Source: Sphingomonas ginkgonis (GTDB lineage: Bacteria > Pseudomonadota > Alphaproteobacteria > Sphingomonadales > Sphingomonadaceae). Taken from it: a DNA stretch of 64,000 nt. The translations under genes and the position numbers were made by a program. Below are positions 32,708 through 45,555 of this stretch, piece by piece. Location of the stretch: NCBI RefSeq assembly GCF_003970925.1, contig NZ_RWJF01000001.1:1482501-1546500 (forward strand). The letters are read 5' to 3'. The stretch's first letter is position 1. Every line of letters starts with the position of its first letter. The notes below the pieces were generated by a model. That model was not told the origin of the DNA. It made no database searches and saw nothing but the letters and a program-made list of their open reading frames with translations.

Positions 32708-33871
32708 TCAGAGCGGCAGACCCACGTAATTCTCGGCAATCGCCGTCTGCATTGCCTCGGACGAGGCGAGATAGTCGAGTTCGGCCTTCTGCATCCGATG
32801 CTCGAAGGCGCCGTCCTCGGGGAAGCGGTGCATCAGCTTGGTCAGGAACCAGCTGAAGCGCTCCGCCTTCCAGATCCGCGTCAGCGCGCGCGCGGGATAG
32901 TGATCGAGCTTGGCTGGATCGCCGTCGCGGACCGCGGCGATGAGCGCCTCGGCGAGGTAGACGACGTCCGAGCTGGCGAGATTGAGTCCCTTGGCGCCGG
33001 TCGGGGGGACGATGTGCGCCGCGTCGCCGGCGAGGAACAGCCGACCGCGGCGCATCGTCTCGAACACGTAGGAGCGGAGCGGGGCGATCGAAATTTCGAG
33101 CGCGGGCCCGCGCACCACCGGCCGGTCGGCGAGCGGCGAGAAGCGGCGCTCGAGCTCGTTCCACAGCCGATCCTCCGGCCAGTCCTCCAGCCGGTCGGTC
33201 AGCGGGACCTGGATGTAATAGCGGCTGCGCGTCGGGGACCGCATCGAGGCGAGCGCGAAGCCGTCGTCGGTGTTGGCGTAGATGAGCTCGGGGTGGCAGG
33301 GCGGGACGTCGGCGAGGATTCCGAGCCAGCCGAACGGATAGGCGCGCTCATATTCGGCGCCCGTGCCGATCGCCTTGCGCGACGGGCCGTGAAAGCCGTC
33401 GCAGCCGGCGACGAACAGGCAGTCGGCGCGACGCGGCTCGCCGGCCTCGCTCCAGGTCACGAACGGCGAGTCGCCCTCGACATCGTGAATGGCGACATCG
33501 GCCGCCTTGAAGACGATCTCCAGGCCGCGCTCGGGCGCTGCCTCGATCAGGTCGCGGGTGACCTCGGTCTGCCCGTAGACGGTAACATTCCTGCCCGTGA
33601 GGCGCTTGATGTCGATGCGGATGACCTGGTCGTCGGTGGCGAGGTTGAACCCGTCCTCGACCATCCCCTCGGCCTTCAGCCGCCGGTCGAGACCGAGCCG
33701 CCCGAGGAGGTCGGTGGTGACCGTCTCGAGCACGCCGGCGCGGATGCGGCTCTCCACCCGGGCGCGGCTCTGCCGTTCGAGCAGCAGGCAGTCGATCCCC
33801 GCGGCGCGCAACTGGTGGCCGAGCAGCAGCCCGGCCGGCCCGGCGCCGACGATGACGACTTGCCGCCTCAC
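32708..33871 (-). CDS. pobA: 4-hydroxybenzoate 3-monooxygenase
   Basis: A 387-residue class A flavoprotein matching PobA in length and motifs. It has the FAD fold (VVIVGAGPAGLLLGHQLRAAG), RIRAGVLETVTTDLL near the active site, the DG motif (GCDGFHGPSRKAIG), SRYYIQVP at the substrate site and LAGDAAHIVPPTGAKGLNLA. It hydroxylates 4-hydroxybenzoate to protocatechuate with NADPH and oxygen. Its start overlaps the ligC stop by ATGA, placing it at the end of the protocatechuate operon, so its product feeds LigAB directly. In the wider model 4-hydroxybenzoate would come from a 4-hydroxyphenyl ring such as the B ring of apigenin-type compounds. Confidence 0.95.
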   Translation of the reverse strand: MRRQVVIVGAGPAGLLLGHQLRAAGIDCLLLERQSRARVESRIRAGVLETVTTDLLGRLGLDRRLKAEGMVEDGFNLATDDQVIRIDIKRLTGRNVTVYGQTEVTRDLIEAAPERGLEIVFKAADVAIHDVEGDSPFVTWSEAGEPRRADCLFVAGCDGFHGPSRKAIGTGAEYERAYPFGWLGILADVPPCHPELIYANTDDGFALASMRSPTRSRYYIQVPLTDRLEDWPEDRLWNELERRFSPLADRPVVRGPALEISIAPLRSYVFETMRRGRLFLAGDAAHIVPPTGAKGLNLASSDVVYLAEALIAAVRDGDPAKLDHYPARALTRIWKAERFSWFLTKLMHRFPEDGAFEHRMQKAELDYLASSEAMQTAIAENYVGLPL

Positions 33872-34809
33872 GCCTTGAGCTGCTGCTCGAGCCGGTCGAG
33901 CACGCGGTAGCAGGGCAGCACCTGCGCGACCGAGCTGTTGGGCTCGCGGCCCTCGCGGATCGCGGCGACGAACTCGCGGTCCTGAAGCTCGATACCGTTG
34001 TTAGAGACGGCGACGCCGCTGAGGTCGACCGGCTCCTCGCGCCCGGTGACTAGATCGTCGTAGCGCGCGATCCAGGTTCCGGTGTCGCAGATGTAGCGGA
34101 AGAAGGTGCCGAGCGGTCCGTCGTTGTTGAAGGACAGGCTGAGGGTGCAGAGGGCGCCGCTCTCGGCCTTGAGCTGGATCGACATGTCCATCGCAATGCC
34201 GAGCTCGGGATGGAGCGGGCCCTCGATCGCGTTGGCCTGGATGATTGGGCCGGCCTGCCAGGCGAACAGGTCGACCGTGTGCGCGGCGTGGTGCCAGAGA
34301 AGATGGTCGGTCCAGCTCCGCGGCTCCCCCTTGGCGTTCATGTTCTGGCGGCGGAAGAAATAGGTCTGGACGTCCATCTGCTGGACCGCCGCTTCGCCCG
34401 CTGCGAACTTGCGGTGCAGATATTGGTGGCTCGGGTTGAAGCGGCGGGTGTGGCCGACCATCGCGACGAGCCCGGTCTCGCGTTGCTTCGCGAGCACCGC
34501 TTCGGCGTCGGCGAGACTGTCGGCGAGCGGGATCTCGACCTGCACATTCTTGCCTGCGTCGAGGCACTGGATCGCCTGGGCGGCGTGCATCTGGGTCGGG
34601 GTGCAGAGAATCACCGCGTCGACGTCGTCGCGCGCGAGGCTCTCGGCGAGGTCGGTGGCGACATGGCCGATGTCGTACTTCTCGGCGACCGCGCGGGTCG
34701 GCTCGAGACGGCGGCCGACGAGGCTGGTGACCTCGACCCCATCGATCTTCTTCAAGCCGTCGAGATGCTTTTCGCCAAAGGCGCCGGCGCCGGCGAGCGC
34801 GATGCGCAT
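33868..34809 (-). CDS. ligC: 4-carboxy-2-hydroxymuconate-6-semialdehyde dehydrogenase
   Basis: A 313-residue Gfo/Idh/MocA-fold dehydrogenase that I recognise as LigC/PmdC. It begins MRIALAGAGAFGEKHLDGLK and contains ILCTPTQMHAAQAIQC, VQVEIPLADS (the EKP-position motif), MVGHTRRFNPSHQYLH and the strongly conserved SWTDHLLWHHAAHTVDLFAW. It oxidises the hemiacetal form of the protocatechuate 4,5-cleavage product to 2-pyrone-4,6-dicarboxylate with NADP. It lies 22 bases after ligB and overlaps pobA by 4 bases, in the expected lig gene order. Confidence 0.95.
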   Translation of the reverse strand: MRIALAGAGAFGEKHLDGLKKIDGVEVTSLVGRRLEPTRAVAEKYDIGHVATDLAESLARDDVDAVILCTPTQMHAAQAIQCLDAGKNVQVEIPLADSLADAEAVLAKQRETGLVAMVGHTRRFNPSHQYLHRKFAAGEAAVQQMDVQTYFFRRQNMNAKGEPRSWTDHLLWHHAAHTVDLFAWQAGPIIQANAIEGPLHPELGIAMDMSIQLKAESGALCTLSLSFNNDGPLGTFFRYICDTGTWIARYDDLVTGREEPVDLSGVAVSNNGIELQDREFVAAIREGREPNSSVAQVLPCYRVLDRLEQQLKA

Positions 34810-34831
34810 GGGATTCTCCTGAGTGTTCGGG

Positions 34832-36146
<1,315 letters not shown>

Positions 36147-36150
<4 letters not shown>

Positions 36151-37178
36151 GCCGCCATCTCCTCCGCCCTGAGCGCGCGGGCGATCAGCTGGCGCGCGCG
36201 CACCCCGCCCTCGTCGATCCGGTAGGCGGACAGCCTGAGGCCGGGGTTGGTCTCGATCGAGCGCTGCTGCGCCTCAAGGATGACCTTGTCCTCGGCGAAG
36301 ACGCCGCCCTGCTGCCGCTTCATCCGCGCCGTGAAGCCCGCATCGTTGACATCGAAGTTGCGCGCCATGCCCCAGAAATAATGATGGCTGGTCTCGCTCT
36401 CGGGGGTCATGAAGTCGATCACCATGCCGCGCGCGCCCTGGTCGTGCCGGTCGGGCGTGGCGCCCGCCTCGACCGGCGCCACCCCGACGTCGATCATCAC
36501 CGCGGAGGGGAGCAGGAAGCGGCAGATCTGCCAGCGGTCGACCGGGCCCGGCTGCTTGAGCGCGGTGCGCCAGAAGGGCGGCGCGTCGATCCCCGGCATC
36601 CAGCGGCTGACATGCACCTCGTCGCCCTCGACCCGCGTCTCGATCGGCGCGTCGAGGATCTCGGGCTGGCCGATCGAGCCGGCATGGACGTAGGTCTCGT
36701 GGGTGAGATCCATGAGATTGTCGATCATCAGCCGGTAGTCGCAGGCGACGTGATAGGTGCCGCCGTCGAACGTCCAGCCCGGAGCCGAGCAGGGCCACAG
36801 GTCGGGGATCAGCGCGGGATCGGCAAGCGCGGCGTTACCGATCCAGATCCAGACGAAGCGGTGGCGTTCGGCGACCGGGTAGGTCGGGACGCAGATCGAC
36901 CGGTTGACCGCCTCGGTGCGCAGCGGCATCTCCTCCGCGCGGCCGTCGGGACCGATCTTCAGCCCATGATATTTGCAGCGGATGGAGTCGCCCTCGCGCA
37001 GGCCCATCGACAGCGGCAGCAACCGGTGCGGGCAGGCGTCGCGCATCGCCACCGGCGTCCGGTCGAGCTTGCGGTAGAAGAGCATCGGCACGCCGCAGAT
37101 CGTCCGCGCGAGCGGGGCGGAGTCGATCTCCGAGTCCCAGCCGGCGACGTACCAGCGGTTGGTGAGCCAGCTGCTCAC
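36147..37178 (-). CDS. Rieske aromatic oxygenase, vanillate O-demethylase-like oxygenase subunit
   Basis: A 343-residue Rieske oxygenase close in length to VanA. The [2Fe-2S] site is ACPHRLLPLS and CKYHGLKIGPDG, and the mononuclear iron site is NLMDLTHETYVHAGSIG. VanA demethylates vanillate to protocatechuate, which fits exactly its position between ligJ and ligA with 4-base overlaps on both sides. The VanB reductase that such an oxygenase needs is not in this window, so the electron donor must be encoded elsewhere. Another methoxylated benzoate, such as syringate or 3-O-methylgallate-type compounds, is possible as substrate. Confidence 0.85.
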
Positions 37179-38194
37179 CGGCCGCGTGCCCTGAGCTGAG
37201 CGTCGAGGCGCGGGAAGACGCGGCGGGCGTTGCCTTCGAAGATGGCGTGGCGCTGCTCGGCGCTGATCGGGAGCGCGTCGACGTAGCGCTTGGTATCGTC
37301 GAAGTAATGCCCCGTCTCCGGGTCGATCCCGCGCACCGCGCCGACCATCTCAGAGCCAAACAGGATATTCCTGGTCTCGATCACTCGCGCCAGCAGGTCG
37401 ATGCCGGGCTGGTGGTAGACGCAGGTGTCGAAGAAGACGTTGTTCATCAGATGGCGGTCGAGCGGCGGCTGCTTGAGCATGTCGGCAAGGCCGCGGTAGC
37501 GGCCCCAGTGATAGGGCACCGCGCCGCCGCCGTGCGGGATGATGAAGCGCAGGGTCGGGAAGTCGGCGAACAGGTCGCCCTCGACCAGCTGCATGAAGGC
37601 GATGGTGTCGGCGGCGATATAGAAGGCGCCGGTGGCGTGAAGGCCCGGGTTGCAGCTGCCCGAGACGTGGATCATCGCCGGCACGTCCAGCTCGACCATC
37701 GCTTCGTAGACGGGGTACCAGTAGCGGTCGGTCAGCGGCGGCGCGGTGAAGTGGCCGCCGCCCGGATCGGGGTTGAGGTTGCAGCCGACGAAGCCAAGCT
37801 CCTCGACGCAGCGGCGAAGCTCCGCAACGCTGGCCGTGAGGTCCGCCTGCGGGTTCTGCGGGAGCATGCAGACGGGGGCGAAGACATCCGGGTAAAGGTC
37901 GGCGCAGCGCCTGATCAGGTCGTTGTTGGCGCGCGCCCAGGCGATCGAGATCGCCTCGTCCCCGACATGGTGCGCCATCGCCGAGGCGCGCGGGCTGAAG
38001 ATCGTCATGTCCGCGCCGCGCTCGCGAAGCAGGCGGAGCTGGTTGGCCTCCAGGCTTTCGCGGATCTCGTCGTCGCTGATCCGGGGGTAGGGCGGCGCGG
38101 TCCCCCCGGCCTTGAACGCCGACTTCTGCGCCTCGCGCCATTCGTTGTGGGCCTTCGGGGCCGTCGTATAATGGCCATGGCAGTCGATGATCAC
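37175..38194 (-). CDS. ligJ: 4-oxalomesaconate hydratase
   Basis: A 339-residue amidohydrolase-superfamily protein of LigJ length. The start is a GTG giving (V)IIDCHGHYTTAP; an upstream in-frame extension of 34 residues overlaps the neighbouring gene. The HxH metal motif is CHGHYT, followed by FVGCNLNPDPGGGHFTAPPL, MIHVSGSCNPGLHATGAFY, FIIPHGGGAVPYHWGR and ILFGSEM. It hydrates the 4-oxalomesaconate isomer to 4-carboxy-4-hydroxy-2-oxoadipate. It overlaps the DUF1932 gene by GTGA and the VanA-like gene by ATGA. It works with LigI, LigU and LigK encoded by the divergent operon. Confidence 0.93.
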   Translation of the reverse strand: MIIDCHGHYTTAPKAHNEWREAQKSAFKAGGTAPPYPRISDDEIRESLEANQLRLLRERGADMTIFSPRASAMAHHVGDEAISIAWARANNDLIRRCADLYPDVFAPVCMLPQNPQADLTASVAELRRCVEELGFVGCNLNPDPGGGHFTAPPLTDRYWYPVYEAMVELDVPAMIHVSGSCNPGLHATGAFYIAADTIAFMQLVEGDLFADFPTLRFIIPHGGGAVPYHWGRYRGLADMLKQPPLDRHLMNNVFFDTCVYHQPGIDLLARVIETRNILFGSEMVGAVRGIDPETGHYFDDTKRYVDALPISAEQRHAIFEGNARRVFPRLDAQLRARGR

Positions 38195-39054
38195 GCGGCG
38201 CTCTCCAGCGGGGCCGCGGGCAGAAGGGCGGCGAGCTTGGCGGCGAGCCCCTCCGACGCGACTAGGTGGCGCTCGCCAATGTCCTGCTGGCGACACGCGG
38301 TAGCCCGGCTCATCGCGCTTCCGGTGCCGAGATCGTCCAGGGTGCGCACCACCTCGCGCATCTCCGCGGCGCGGCGCTCGCCATGCACCATCATCCGCTC
38401 GAGATTATAGTCGAACCGCCGCTCCCAGTCGGCGCCCGCCCAGCTGGCCTCGAGCGAGGCGATGACCTCCGCGCGGACCCCGGCGGCCTCGGCGGCCAGC
38501 GCGCATTCCGCCGACAGCGCCTCCATCCCCTTGACCAATACCGAGCGGATCATCTTGATCGCGGACGCGTCGCCCACTCGGCTGCCGACGATGCGGACAT
38601 GGGTGAAGCCGGCGGTGGCAAGTGCCTCGGCCCCCGCTTCGGCGTGCGGACCGGAGACGAGCAGCGGGACGGCCAGGCCGAGCGGGTGGACGGGCGCCAT
38701 CACCGCGACGTCGACATAGCGGCCGACGGGGCCGATCGCCGCCGCGGCACCTTGCTTGGTTCCCGGCGCGACCGAGTTCATGTCCAGCCACAAGGCGCCG
38801 GCCGCAAGCAGCGGGGCGGCGCTCCGGGCGGCGGGGAGCGCCTGGTCGGCGGTTACCAGCGAGAGCACCATGCGCGCGCCGTCGAGCGCCGCCTTCGCGC
38901 TGTCGCAGGCGGTGACGTAGCCTGCGTCGAAGTCGGAAAGCTTGGCCGCGCGGAGGGACGGATCGTCGAGCTTGCGATCATAGCCGCGCGCGCCCGCCGC
39001 AGCGAAGGCCAGACCGGCCTCGCCGAAGCCGATGAAGGTGACAGCTGATGCCAT
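38191..39054 (-). CDS. NAD(P)-dependent dehydrogenase with DUF1932 C-terminal domain
   Basis: A 287-residue protein with an N-terminal 6-phosphogluconate-dehydrogenase-like NAD(P) domain (FIGFGEAGLAFAAAGARGYDR, VLSLVTADQ, LWLDMNSVAPGTK) and a C-terminal helical DUF1932 domain (AIKMIRSVLVKGMEALSAEC). The fold is that of beta-hydroxyacid dehydrogenases. It is the first gene of the ligJ-vanA-like-ligABC-pobA operon and overlaps ligJ by GTGA. No enzyme of the classical protocatechuate 4,5 pathway has this domain set, so its substrate is open; a hydroxyacid or aldehyde intermediate or a side pathway is likely. There is no signal peptide. Confidence 0.8.
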   Translation of the reverse strand: MASAVTFIGFGEAGLAFAAAGARGYDRKLDDPSLRAAKLSDFDAGYVTACDSAKAALDGARMVLSLVTADQALPAARSAAPLLAAGALWLDMNSVAPGTKQGAAAAIGPVGRYVDVAVMAPVHPLGLAVPLLVSGPHAEAGAEALATAGFTHVRIVGSRVGDASAIKMIRSVLVKGMEALSAECALAAEAAGVRAEVIASLEASWAGADWERRFDYNLERMMVHGERRAAEMREVVRTLDDLGTGSAMSRATACRQQDIGERHLVASEGLAAKLAALLPAAPLESAA

Positions 39055-39109
39055 TGCCAGCGGCTTGCGCCCGGCATGCCCGAAACCGCCAATCGGAAGC
39101 TCCGCCGCG

Positions 39110-40309
39110 CTATTCGTTTTCCTGAAGAGCCATGTCGCCGGCGACGGTCTGGAGAAGCTCGATCAGGCGCGCCTGGGCAAGCGGCGGTCGCCACGCGGTG
39201 CGGGTGGTCAGCCCGATCGTCCGGACGCTGTTGGCGAGCGGCGGCCCGATGGTGGCGAGCCAGCCGGCCTCGATCTCGAGCGCGACCTGCTCGGGCGAGA
39301 GGAGGGTCAGGAGGTTGGTCTCGCGCAGCATGCCGCGGATGACCATCACCGACCCGCAGGCGATCGGGGCCGGCGGCGTGCGGTCGCCGAACAGCGCGGC
39401 GAACTGGCCGGCGAGCGGGGTCTGGGCCGAACCGCTGATCCAGGGGAAGGCGGCGAGCTGGTCGAGCGTCGGTTCCGAGACAGTGGCGAGCGGATGGCCG
39501 GCGCGCCCGATCACCGACACCCGGTCGCGGAACAGCGGCTGCTGTTCGAGCCCGGCGGGCGGCTCGGGGCGGAGCGCGCCGAGCATCAGGTCGAGCACGC
39601 CGTCGAGCAGCGGGTCGGCAAGCTCGCGCCACGAACCCTCGACCACCTCGATCGCCACCCCGGGCGCCTCCCGGGTGAACGCGGCGAGCGCGCGCGGAAG
39701 CAGGTGGGCGCGCGACATCGGCATGGCGCCGATGACGATCCGCCCCGCCCCGCGCGGGTCGGGCGCCAGCTCGGCGATCCCGGCGGCGATCTCGCGCTCG
39801 GCGAGGCGGACGCCGCGGGCCATGCGGCGCCCGGCCGGGGTGAGCGACGAGCCGCGGCCGCGCCGCTCGATCAGCGCCTGGCCGGTCACCTGCTCGAGAT
39901 CGCGGACTGCCCGGTGCAGTGCCGGCTGCGACAGGCCGCTCGCCTGCGCCGCGCCGCTGAAGCCGCCCGCGTCCGCCACACGCAGATAGGCGTCGAGCTG
40001 GGTCGCGGTGATCAGCTGCTCGGGCCGGGTGAAGCCGCGGCCGCTGCTCCGCCCGCAGCCCGCGGCAAGATGCACGAACGCCGTGGTCGCGCGCGCCGCC
40101 ATCGCGGTTCCCGCGGCGGTGGGCGACAGGCCGCCCGGCCGCCGCTCGAACAGCAACTCGCCGAGCTGCCGCTCGAGCTTGGACAGGCCCTGGGTCAGCG
40201 CCGGCTGCGACAGTCCTACCCGCGCCGCCGCGGCGCTCAGCGTGCCCTGCTCGACGACTGCCGAGAGCGAGCGGAGATGGCGCAGGTTGAGCTCGAACGG
40301 CGCTGGCAT
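39110..40309 (-). CDS. LysR-family regulator with two tandem helix-turn-helix domains
   Basis: A 399-residue LysR-type regulator, about 100 residues longer than normal. It carries two successive DNA-binding domains: about residues 11-67 ([20 protein letters not shown], ending in GLSPTAAG) and about 104-160 ([20 protein letters not shown], ending in SSLTPAG), then a standard effector domain starting at [20 protein letters not shown]. The two copies clearly resemble each other, so one arose by duplication. It lies 98 bases from the divergent ligK operon and 55 bases upstream of the DUF1932-ligJ operon, so it probably activates both sides, like LigR. I use the ATG at 40309, not the TTG at 40321. 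Confidence 0.9.
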   Translation of the reverse strand: MPAPFELNLRHLRSLSAVVEQGTLSAAAARVGLSQPALTQGLSKLERQLGELLFERRPGGLSPTAAGTAMAARATTAFVHLAAGCGRSSGRGFTRPEQLITATQLDAYLRVADAGGFSGAAQASGLSQPALHRAVRDLEQVTGQALIERRGRGSSLTPAGRRMARGVRLAEREIAAGIAELAPDPRGAGRIVIGAMPMSRAHLLPRALAAFTREAPGVAIEVVEGSWRELADPLLDGVLDLMLGALRPEPPAGLEQQPLFRDRVSVIGRAGHPLATVSEPTLDQLAAFPWISGSAQTPLAGQFAALFGDRTPPAPIACGSVMVIRGMLRETNLLTLLSPEQVALEIEAGWLATIGPPLANSVRTIGLTTRTAWRPPLAQARLIELLQTVAGDMALQENE

Positions 40310-40407
40310 CGCAGCAAGCAACTATCGCAAATTCTTATCGCCGTCATTCACTATGGATTGGGCCGGCGGCCACCGCCTGCCTAGCCGCCGGCAGCGGAGG
40401 TAGGATC
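40310..40407. promoter_or_regulatory. Divergent regulatory gap between the LysR regulator and ligK
   Basis: This 98-base gap is the only place for the ligK promoter. It contains the direct repeat TATCGC at 40323-40328 and 40336-40341, in an AT-richer stretch, which could be part of a LysR-type site. A GGAGG at 40395-40399 is the ribosome-binding site for ligK. Exact promoter elements are not resolved. Confidence 0.4.
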
Positions 40408-41071
40408 ATGGCCCGGGTCGTCCAGAACATCGAGCGCGCGGACCGCGCGACCATCGACGGGCTCGCCGCCGCCGGGGTCGCCACCGTCCACGAGGCGCAA
40501 GGGCGCACCGGCCTCCTCGCCAGCCGGATGCGGCCAATCTACGCCGGCGCGCGGATCGCCGGCTCGGCGGTCACCATTTCCGCTCCACCGGGCGACAACT
40601 GGATGGTGCATGTCGCGGTCGAGCAGCTGCGCGACGGCGACATCCTCGTGCTTGCCCCGACTAGCCCGTGCGAAGACGGCTATTTCGGTGACCTGCTGGC
40701 TACGTCCGCGATGGCTCGCGGCTGCCGCGGGTTGGTGATCGACGCCGGCGTGCGCGACGTGCGTGACCTGACCGCGATGGGCTTCCCTGTCTGGTCGCGG
40801 TGCGTCTCCGCGCAGGGTACAGTCAAGGCGACGCTCGGCAGCGTCAACGTGCCGATCGTCTGCGCCGGCGCGGCGATCGAGCCGGGTGACGTGGTCGTCG
40901 CCGATGATGACGGCGTTTGCGTGGTGAAGCGCGACAATGCCGCCGCGGTGCTCGACAAGGCTCGGGCGCGTGAAGGGGCGGAGGAGGACAAGCGGCGCCG
41001 GCTCGCGGCGGGCGAACTCGGGCTCGACATCTACGCCATGCGCTCCAAGCTGGAGGCGATGGGTCTGCGCT

Positions 41072-41079
<8 letters not shown>
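40408..41079 (+). CDS. ligK: 4-carboxy-4-hydroxy-2-oxoadipate aldolase
   Basis: A 223-residue RraA-like class II aldolase. The ribosome-binding site GGAGG is just upstream. Family motifs are [20 protein letters not shown], the [20 protein letters not shown] region, and the metal/substrate stretch [19 protein letters not shown] with Arg and Asp. It splits 4-carboxy-4-hydroxy-2-oxoadipate into pyruvate and oxaloacetate, the last step of the protocatechuate 4,5 pathway, and usually also oxaloacetate decarboxylation. Size and context fit LigK. The stop overlaps ligU by 8 bases. Confidence 0.93.
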
Positions 41080-43008
<1,929 letters not shown>

Positions 43009-43018
43009 TTGCGCCCGC

Positions 43019-45511
43019 TCAGCGCGCCGGGCAGCGATCCCCCGCCGCGGTCTCCTGCAGCGATACCCCCGACAGCTCCATCCCAAGCGTCGCCGCGGTC
43101 TGGAGGCGGATGGAAGTGACCTTGGCGAGGTCGGCGGCCGCCGATCCGAAGCAGCGCAGCGGCACCCGGATGCTGCGCCACTCGCCGGCGCGCGACAGTT
43201 CGGCGCCAACCGGCAGCGCGGTGTCGTTGACCAGCAGCGACACCGGTCCGCGCGCCGGGGAGGTCACCCGCACCTCCAGCGCGAGGACCATCGCGCCGTT
43301 CGCCTCGCGCGACAGGTCGATCGGAGCCGAGCGTTCGAGCGTGATCCATGCCGGCCCAGCCCCCGACCAGGTCGCTGCCCAAGCGTCTTCCTGCCGGCGG
43401 CGGTCGACCCGTCGCAGGGTCAGCGCCTCGCTGCCATAGGTCGCGACGCGCGCTCCAACGGCGGCGATGTGCGGCGATTGAGCGTCGCCGATCGTCAGCC
43501 GGAAACCGTTGGTTCCGGTGCCCTCGCGGAGGAACACCCCGGGCGCGGCGGTCTCGGCGGCCACCATCGGTTCCGGCAGGGTGCCGACCCGTGCCGATTG
43601 CGCGTAGCTGAGGCCATAGCCGAAGGCGAACTGCGGGTCGTAGCCGGCCTGGCCCTTGTTGAGCGGGGTCTGGTCGGGCCGCTTGGGCCAGGAGAAGGAC
43701 AGCCGGCCCCGAAAATCGTGCGCCGGTGCGCCGCCCGGCTTGGCGAGCAGCACGTCGGCCACGCCTCCGCCTTCGGAGCCCGGCAGCCAAGCGGCGACGA
43801 AGGCGTCGGCGGCGTTGATCTGCGGGTTGAGGTAGAGCGGCCGGCCCGACAGCAGCACCGCTACCGTCGGAACGCCGGCAGCCCGCAGCTTCCTGAGCAG
43901 CGCGAGGCTCTCGGCATTCTCGGTGTGGAGCGCGACGTCGGCCTGGTCGCCTTGGAACTCGGCATAGGGGTTCTCCCCGAAGACGACGATCGCGGCGTCG
44001 GGTTTGCGGCCGGTGAAGCTGCCGTCGGGGCTCAGCACGGCGGTTCCCCCGTCCGCCTCGACCGCGGCGCGGATGCCGCTCCAGATCGAGGTCGCGCCGG
44101 GAAAATCGGCGTTGGTGTTGTCGTTGCCCTGCCACGACAGGGTCCAGCCGCCGGTCTGCTTGGTGATGCTGTCCGCGCCCGCGCCGGCGACGAGGATGCG
44201 GTGACCGCGCGGGTCGATCGGGAGGACGCGGCGATCGTTCTTGAGCAGGACCAGCGATTCGCGCACGGCCTGTCGCGCGATCTTGCGGTGGGCGGGGGCG
44301 CCGAGCAGCGCCTCGTCGCCGGCGTGCGGACGGGAGGAGGGTAGTCCTTCGTCGAACACGCCTGCGCGCATCTTCACCCGAAGCACCCGCCGAACCGCAT
44401 CGTCGAGCCGGGCCATCGGGATCGTCCCGTCGCGCACTTCGCGGATCATGCTGGCATATAGCGTCTTCCAGTCCTCGGGCACGTTGAAGACATCGACCCC
44501 GGCGTTGAAGGTCGTCGGGCAGTCGCCTTTGGTGCAGCGGGGCACCTGGCCGTGCGCGTTCCAGTCGCCGATCACCAGCCCGTCGAACCCTATCCGGTCC
44601 TTGAGCACGTCGGTTAGCAGCGGCTTGCTGGCGTGGAGCTTGAGGCCCTGCCAGGAGGAGAAGCTCGCCATCACCGCCTGGACGCCGCCGTTGACCGCGG
44701 CCGGGTAGCCCGCGCCATGAACGTCTCGGAGAACCTCCTCGCTCGCCCGGTTGTCGCCCTGGTCGCGCCCGCCGTCCGTCCCGCCATCGCCGAGGAAATG
44801 CTTGGCGGTGGAGATGACATGGTCCTTGTCGAGGAAGCGGCTGCCGGTGCCCTGCAGTCCCTCGACCATCGCCTTGGCGTAAAGCGCGACCACCGCCGGG
44901 TCTTCCGAATAGCTCTCGAAGGTCCGGCCCCAGCGATCGTCCTGCACCACCGCCAGCGTCGGCGCGAAACTCCAGTCCATGCCGAGCGCGCGGACCTCCA
45001 TCGCGGTTGCGCCGCCGATCCGCCGTACGAGATCGGGATCGCGAGCCGCGCCCAGCCCGATATTGTGCGGGAAGAGAGTCGCCCGATAGACATTATTGTG
45101 GCCGTGGACCGCGTCCGACGCCCACATCATGGGGATGCGGACGCCCTTGTTGACGGGATCGACCGAGGCCTTCCAGTAGCCGTCGATCTTCGCCAGCCAG
45201 GCCGAGACCGGCGCATGCTTGTCGCCGCCCGGGACCGATCCGCCGCCATTCTCGATCGATCCAATATGGTAGGTGCGGACGTCCTCCGGTGTGATCGACT
45301 TCATCTCCGGCTGAAGCGTCTGGCCGACCTTTTCCTCGACCGACATGCGCGCGAGCATCGCAGTGATGCGGCGCTCCATCGCGGGGTCCTGCCGCACCGG
45401 GCTGTGCGCGACCGGCCAGCGTTCGGGGTGGATGGTCGGCGCGGTCTGCGCGAGCGCTCCGGCCGAGCAGGTGAGGGCGAGGGCGGCGAGCAGGCGGGTG
45501 GATCGGGACAA
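43019..45511 (-). CDS. Exported GH3 exo-beta-glucosidase with C-terminal beta-sandwich domain
   Basis: An 830-residue family 3 glycosidase of the ExoP-like exo-1,3/1,4-beta-glucanase type. A Sec signal peptide (STRLLAALALTCSAGALA, cut near LAQT) is followed by IPMMWASDAVHGHNNVYRAT, AKHFLGDGGTDGGRDQGDN and the nucleophile Asp in LVIGDWNAHG (about residue 314). The second domain contains AGAGADSITKQTGGWTLSWQG, and the last 170 residues form a carbohydrate-binding-like beta sandwich. It should release glucose from beta-glucans or glycosides in the periplasm or outside. Its divergent partner is a NupG-like transporter gene, and the 191-base gap holds two palindromic sites. Confidence 0.93.
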   Translation of the reverse strand: MSRSTRLLAALALTCSAGALAQTAPTIHPERWPVAHSPVRQDPAMERRITAMLARMSVEEKVGQTLQPEMKSITPEDVRTYHIGSIENGGGSVPGGDKHAPVSAWLAKIDGYWKASVDPVNKGVRIPMMWASDAVHGHNNVYRATLFPHNIGLGAARDPDLVRRIGGATAMEVRALGMDWSFAPTLAVVQDDRWGRTFESYSEDPAVVALYAKAMVEGLQGTGSRFLDKDHVISTAKHFLGDGGTDGGRDQGDNRASEEVLRDVHGAGYPAAVNGGVQAVMASFSSWQGLKLHASKPLLTDVLKDRIGFDGLVIGDWNAHGQVPRCTKGDCPTTFNAGVDVFNVPEDWKTLYASMIREVRDGTIPMARLDDAVRRVLRVKMRAGVFDEGLPSSRPHAGDEALLGAPAHRKIARQAVRESLVLLKNDRRVLPIDPRGHRILVAGAGADSITKQTGGWTLSWQGNDNTNADFPGATSIWSGIRAAVEADGGTAVLSPDGSFTGRKPDAAIVVFGENPYAEFQGDQADVALHTENAESLALLRKLRAAGVPTVAVLLSGRPLYLNPQINAADAFVAAWLPGSEGGGVADVLLAKPGGAPAHDFRGRLSFSWPKRPDQTPLNKGQAGYDPQFAFGYGLSYAQSARVGTLPEPMVAAETAAPGVFLREGTGTNGFRLTIGDAQSPHIAAVGARVATYGSEALTLRRVDRRRQEDAWAATWSGAGPAWITLERSAPIDLSREANGAMVLALEVRVTSPARGPVSLLVNDTALPVGAELSRAGEWRSIRVPLRCFGSAAADLAKVTSIRLQTAATLGMELSGVSLQETAAGDRCPAR

Positions 45512-45555
45512 GGAAGCTGACCTCGGCTAGCGGACGAACGGGACGGAAGAACCTT

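Noticed and set aside
32708..33164. Possible second small gene inside the pobA region on another - strand frame
   Set aside because: It is an out-of-frame shadow with arginine-rich low-complexity content; PobA covers the region fully.
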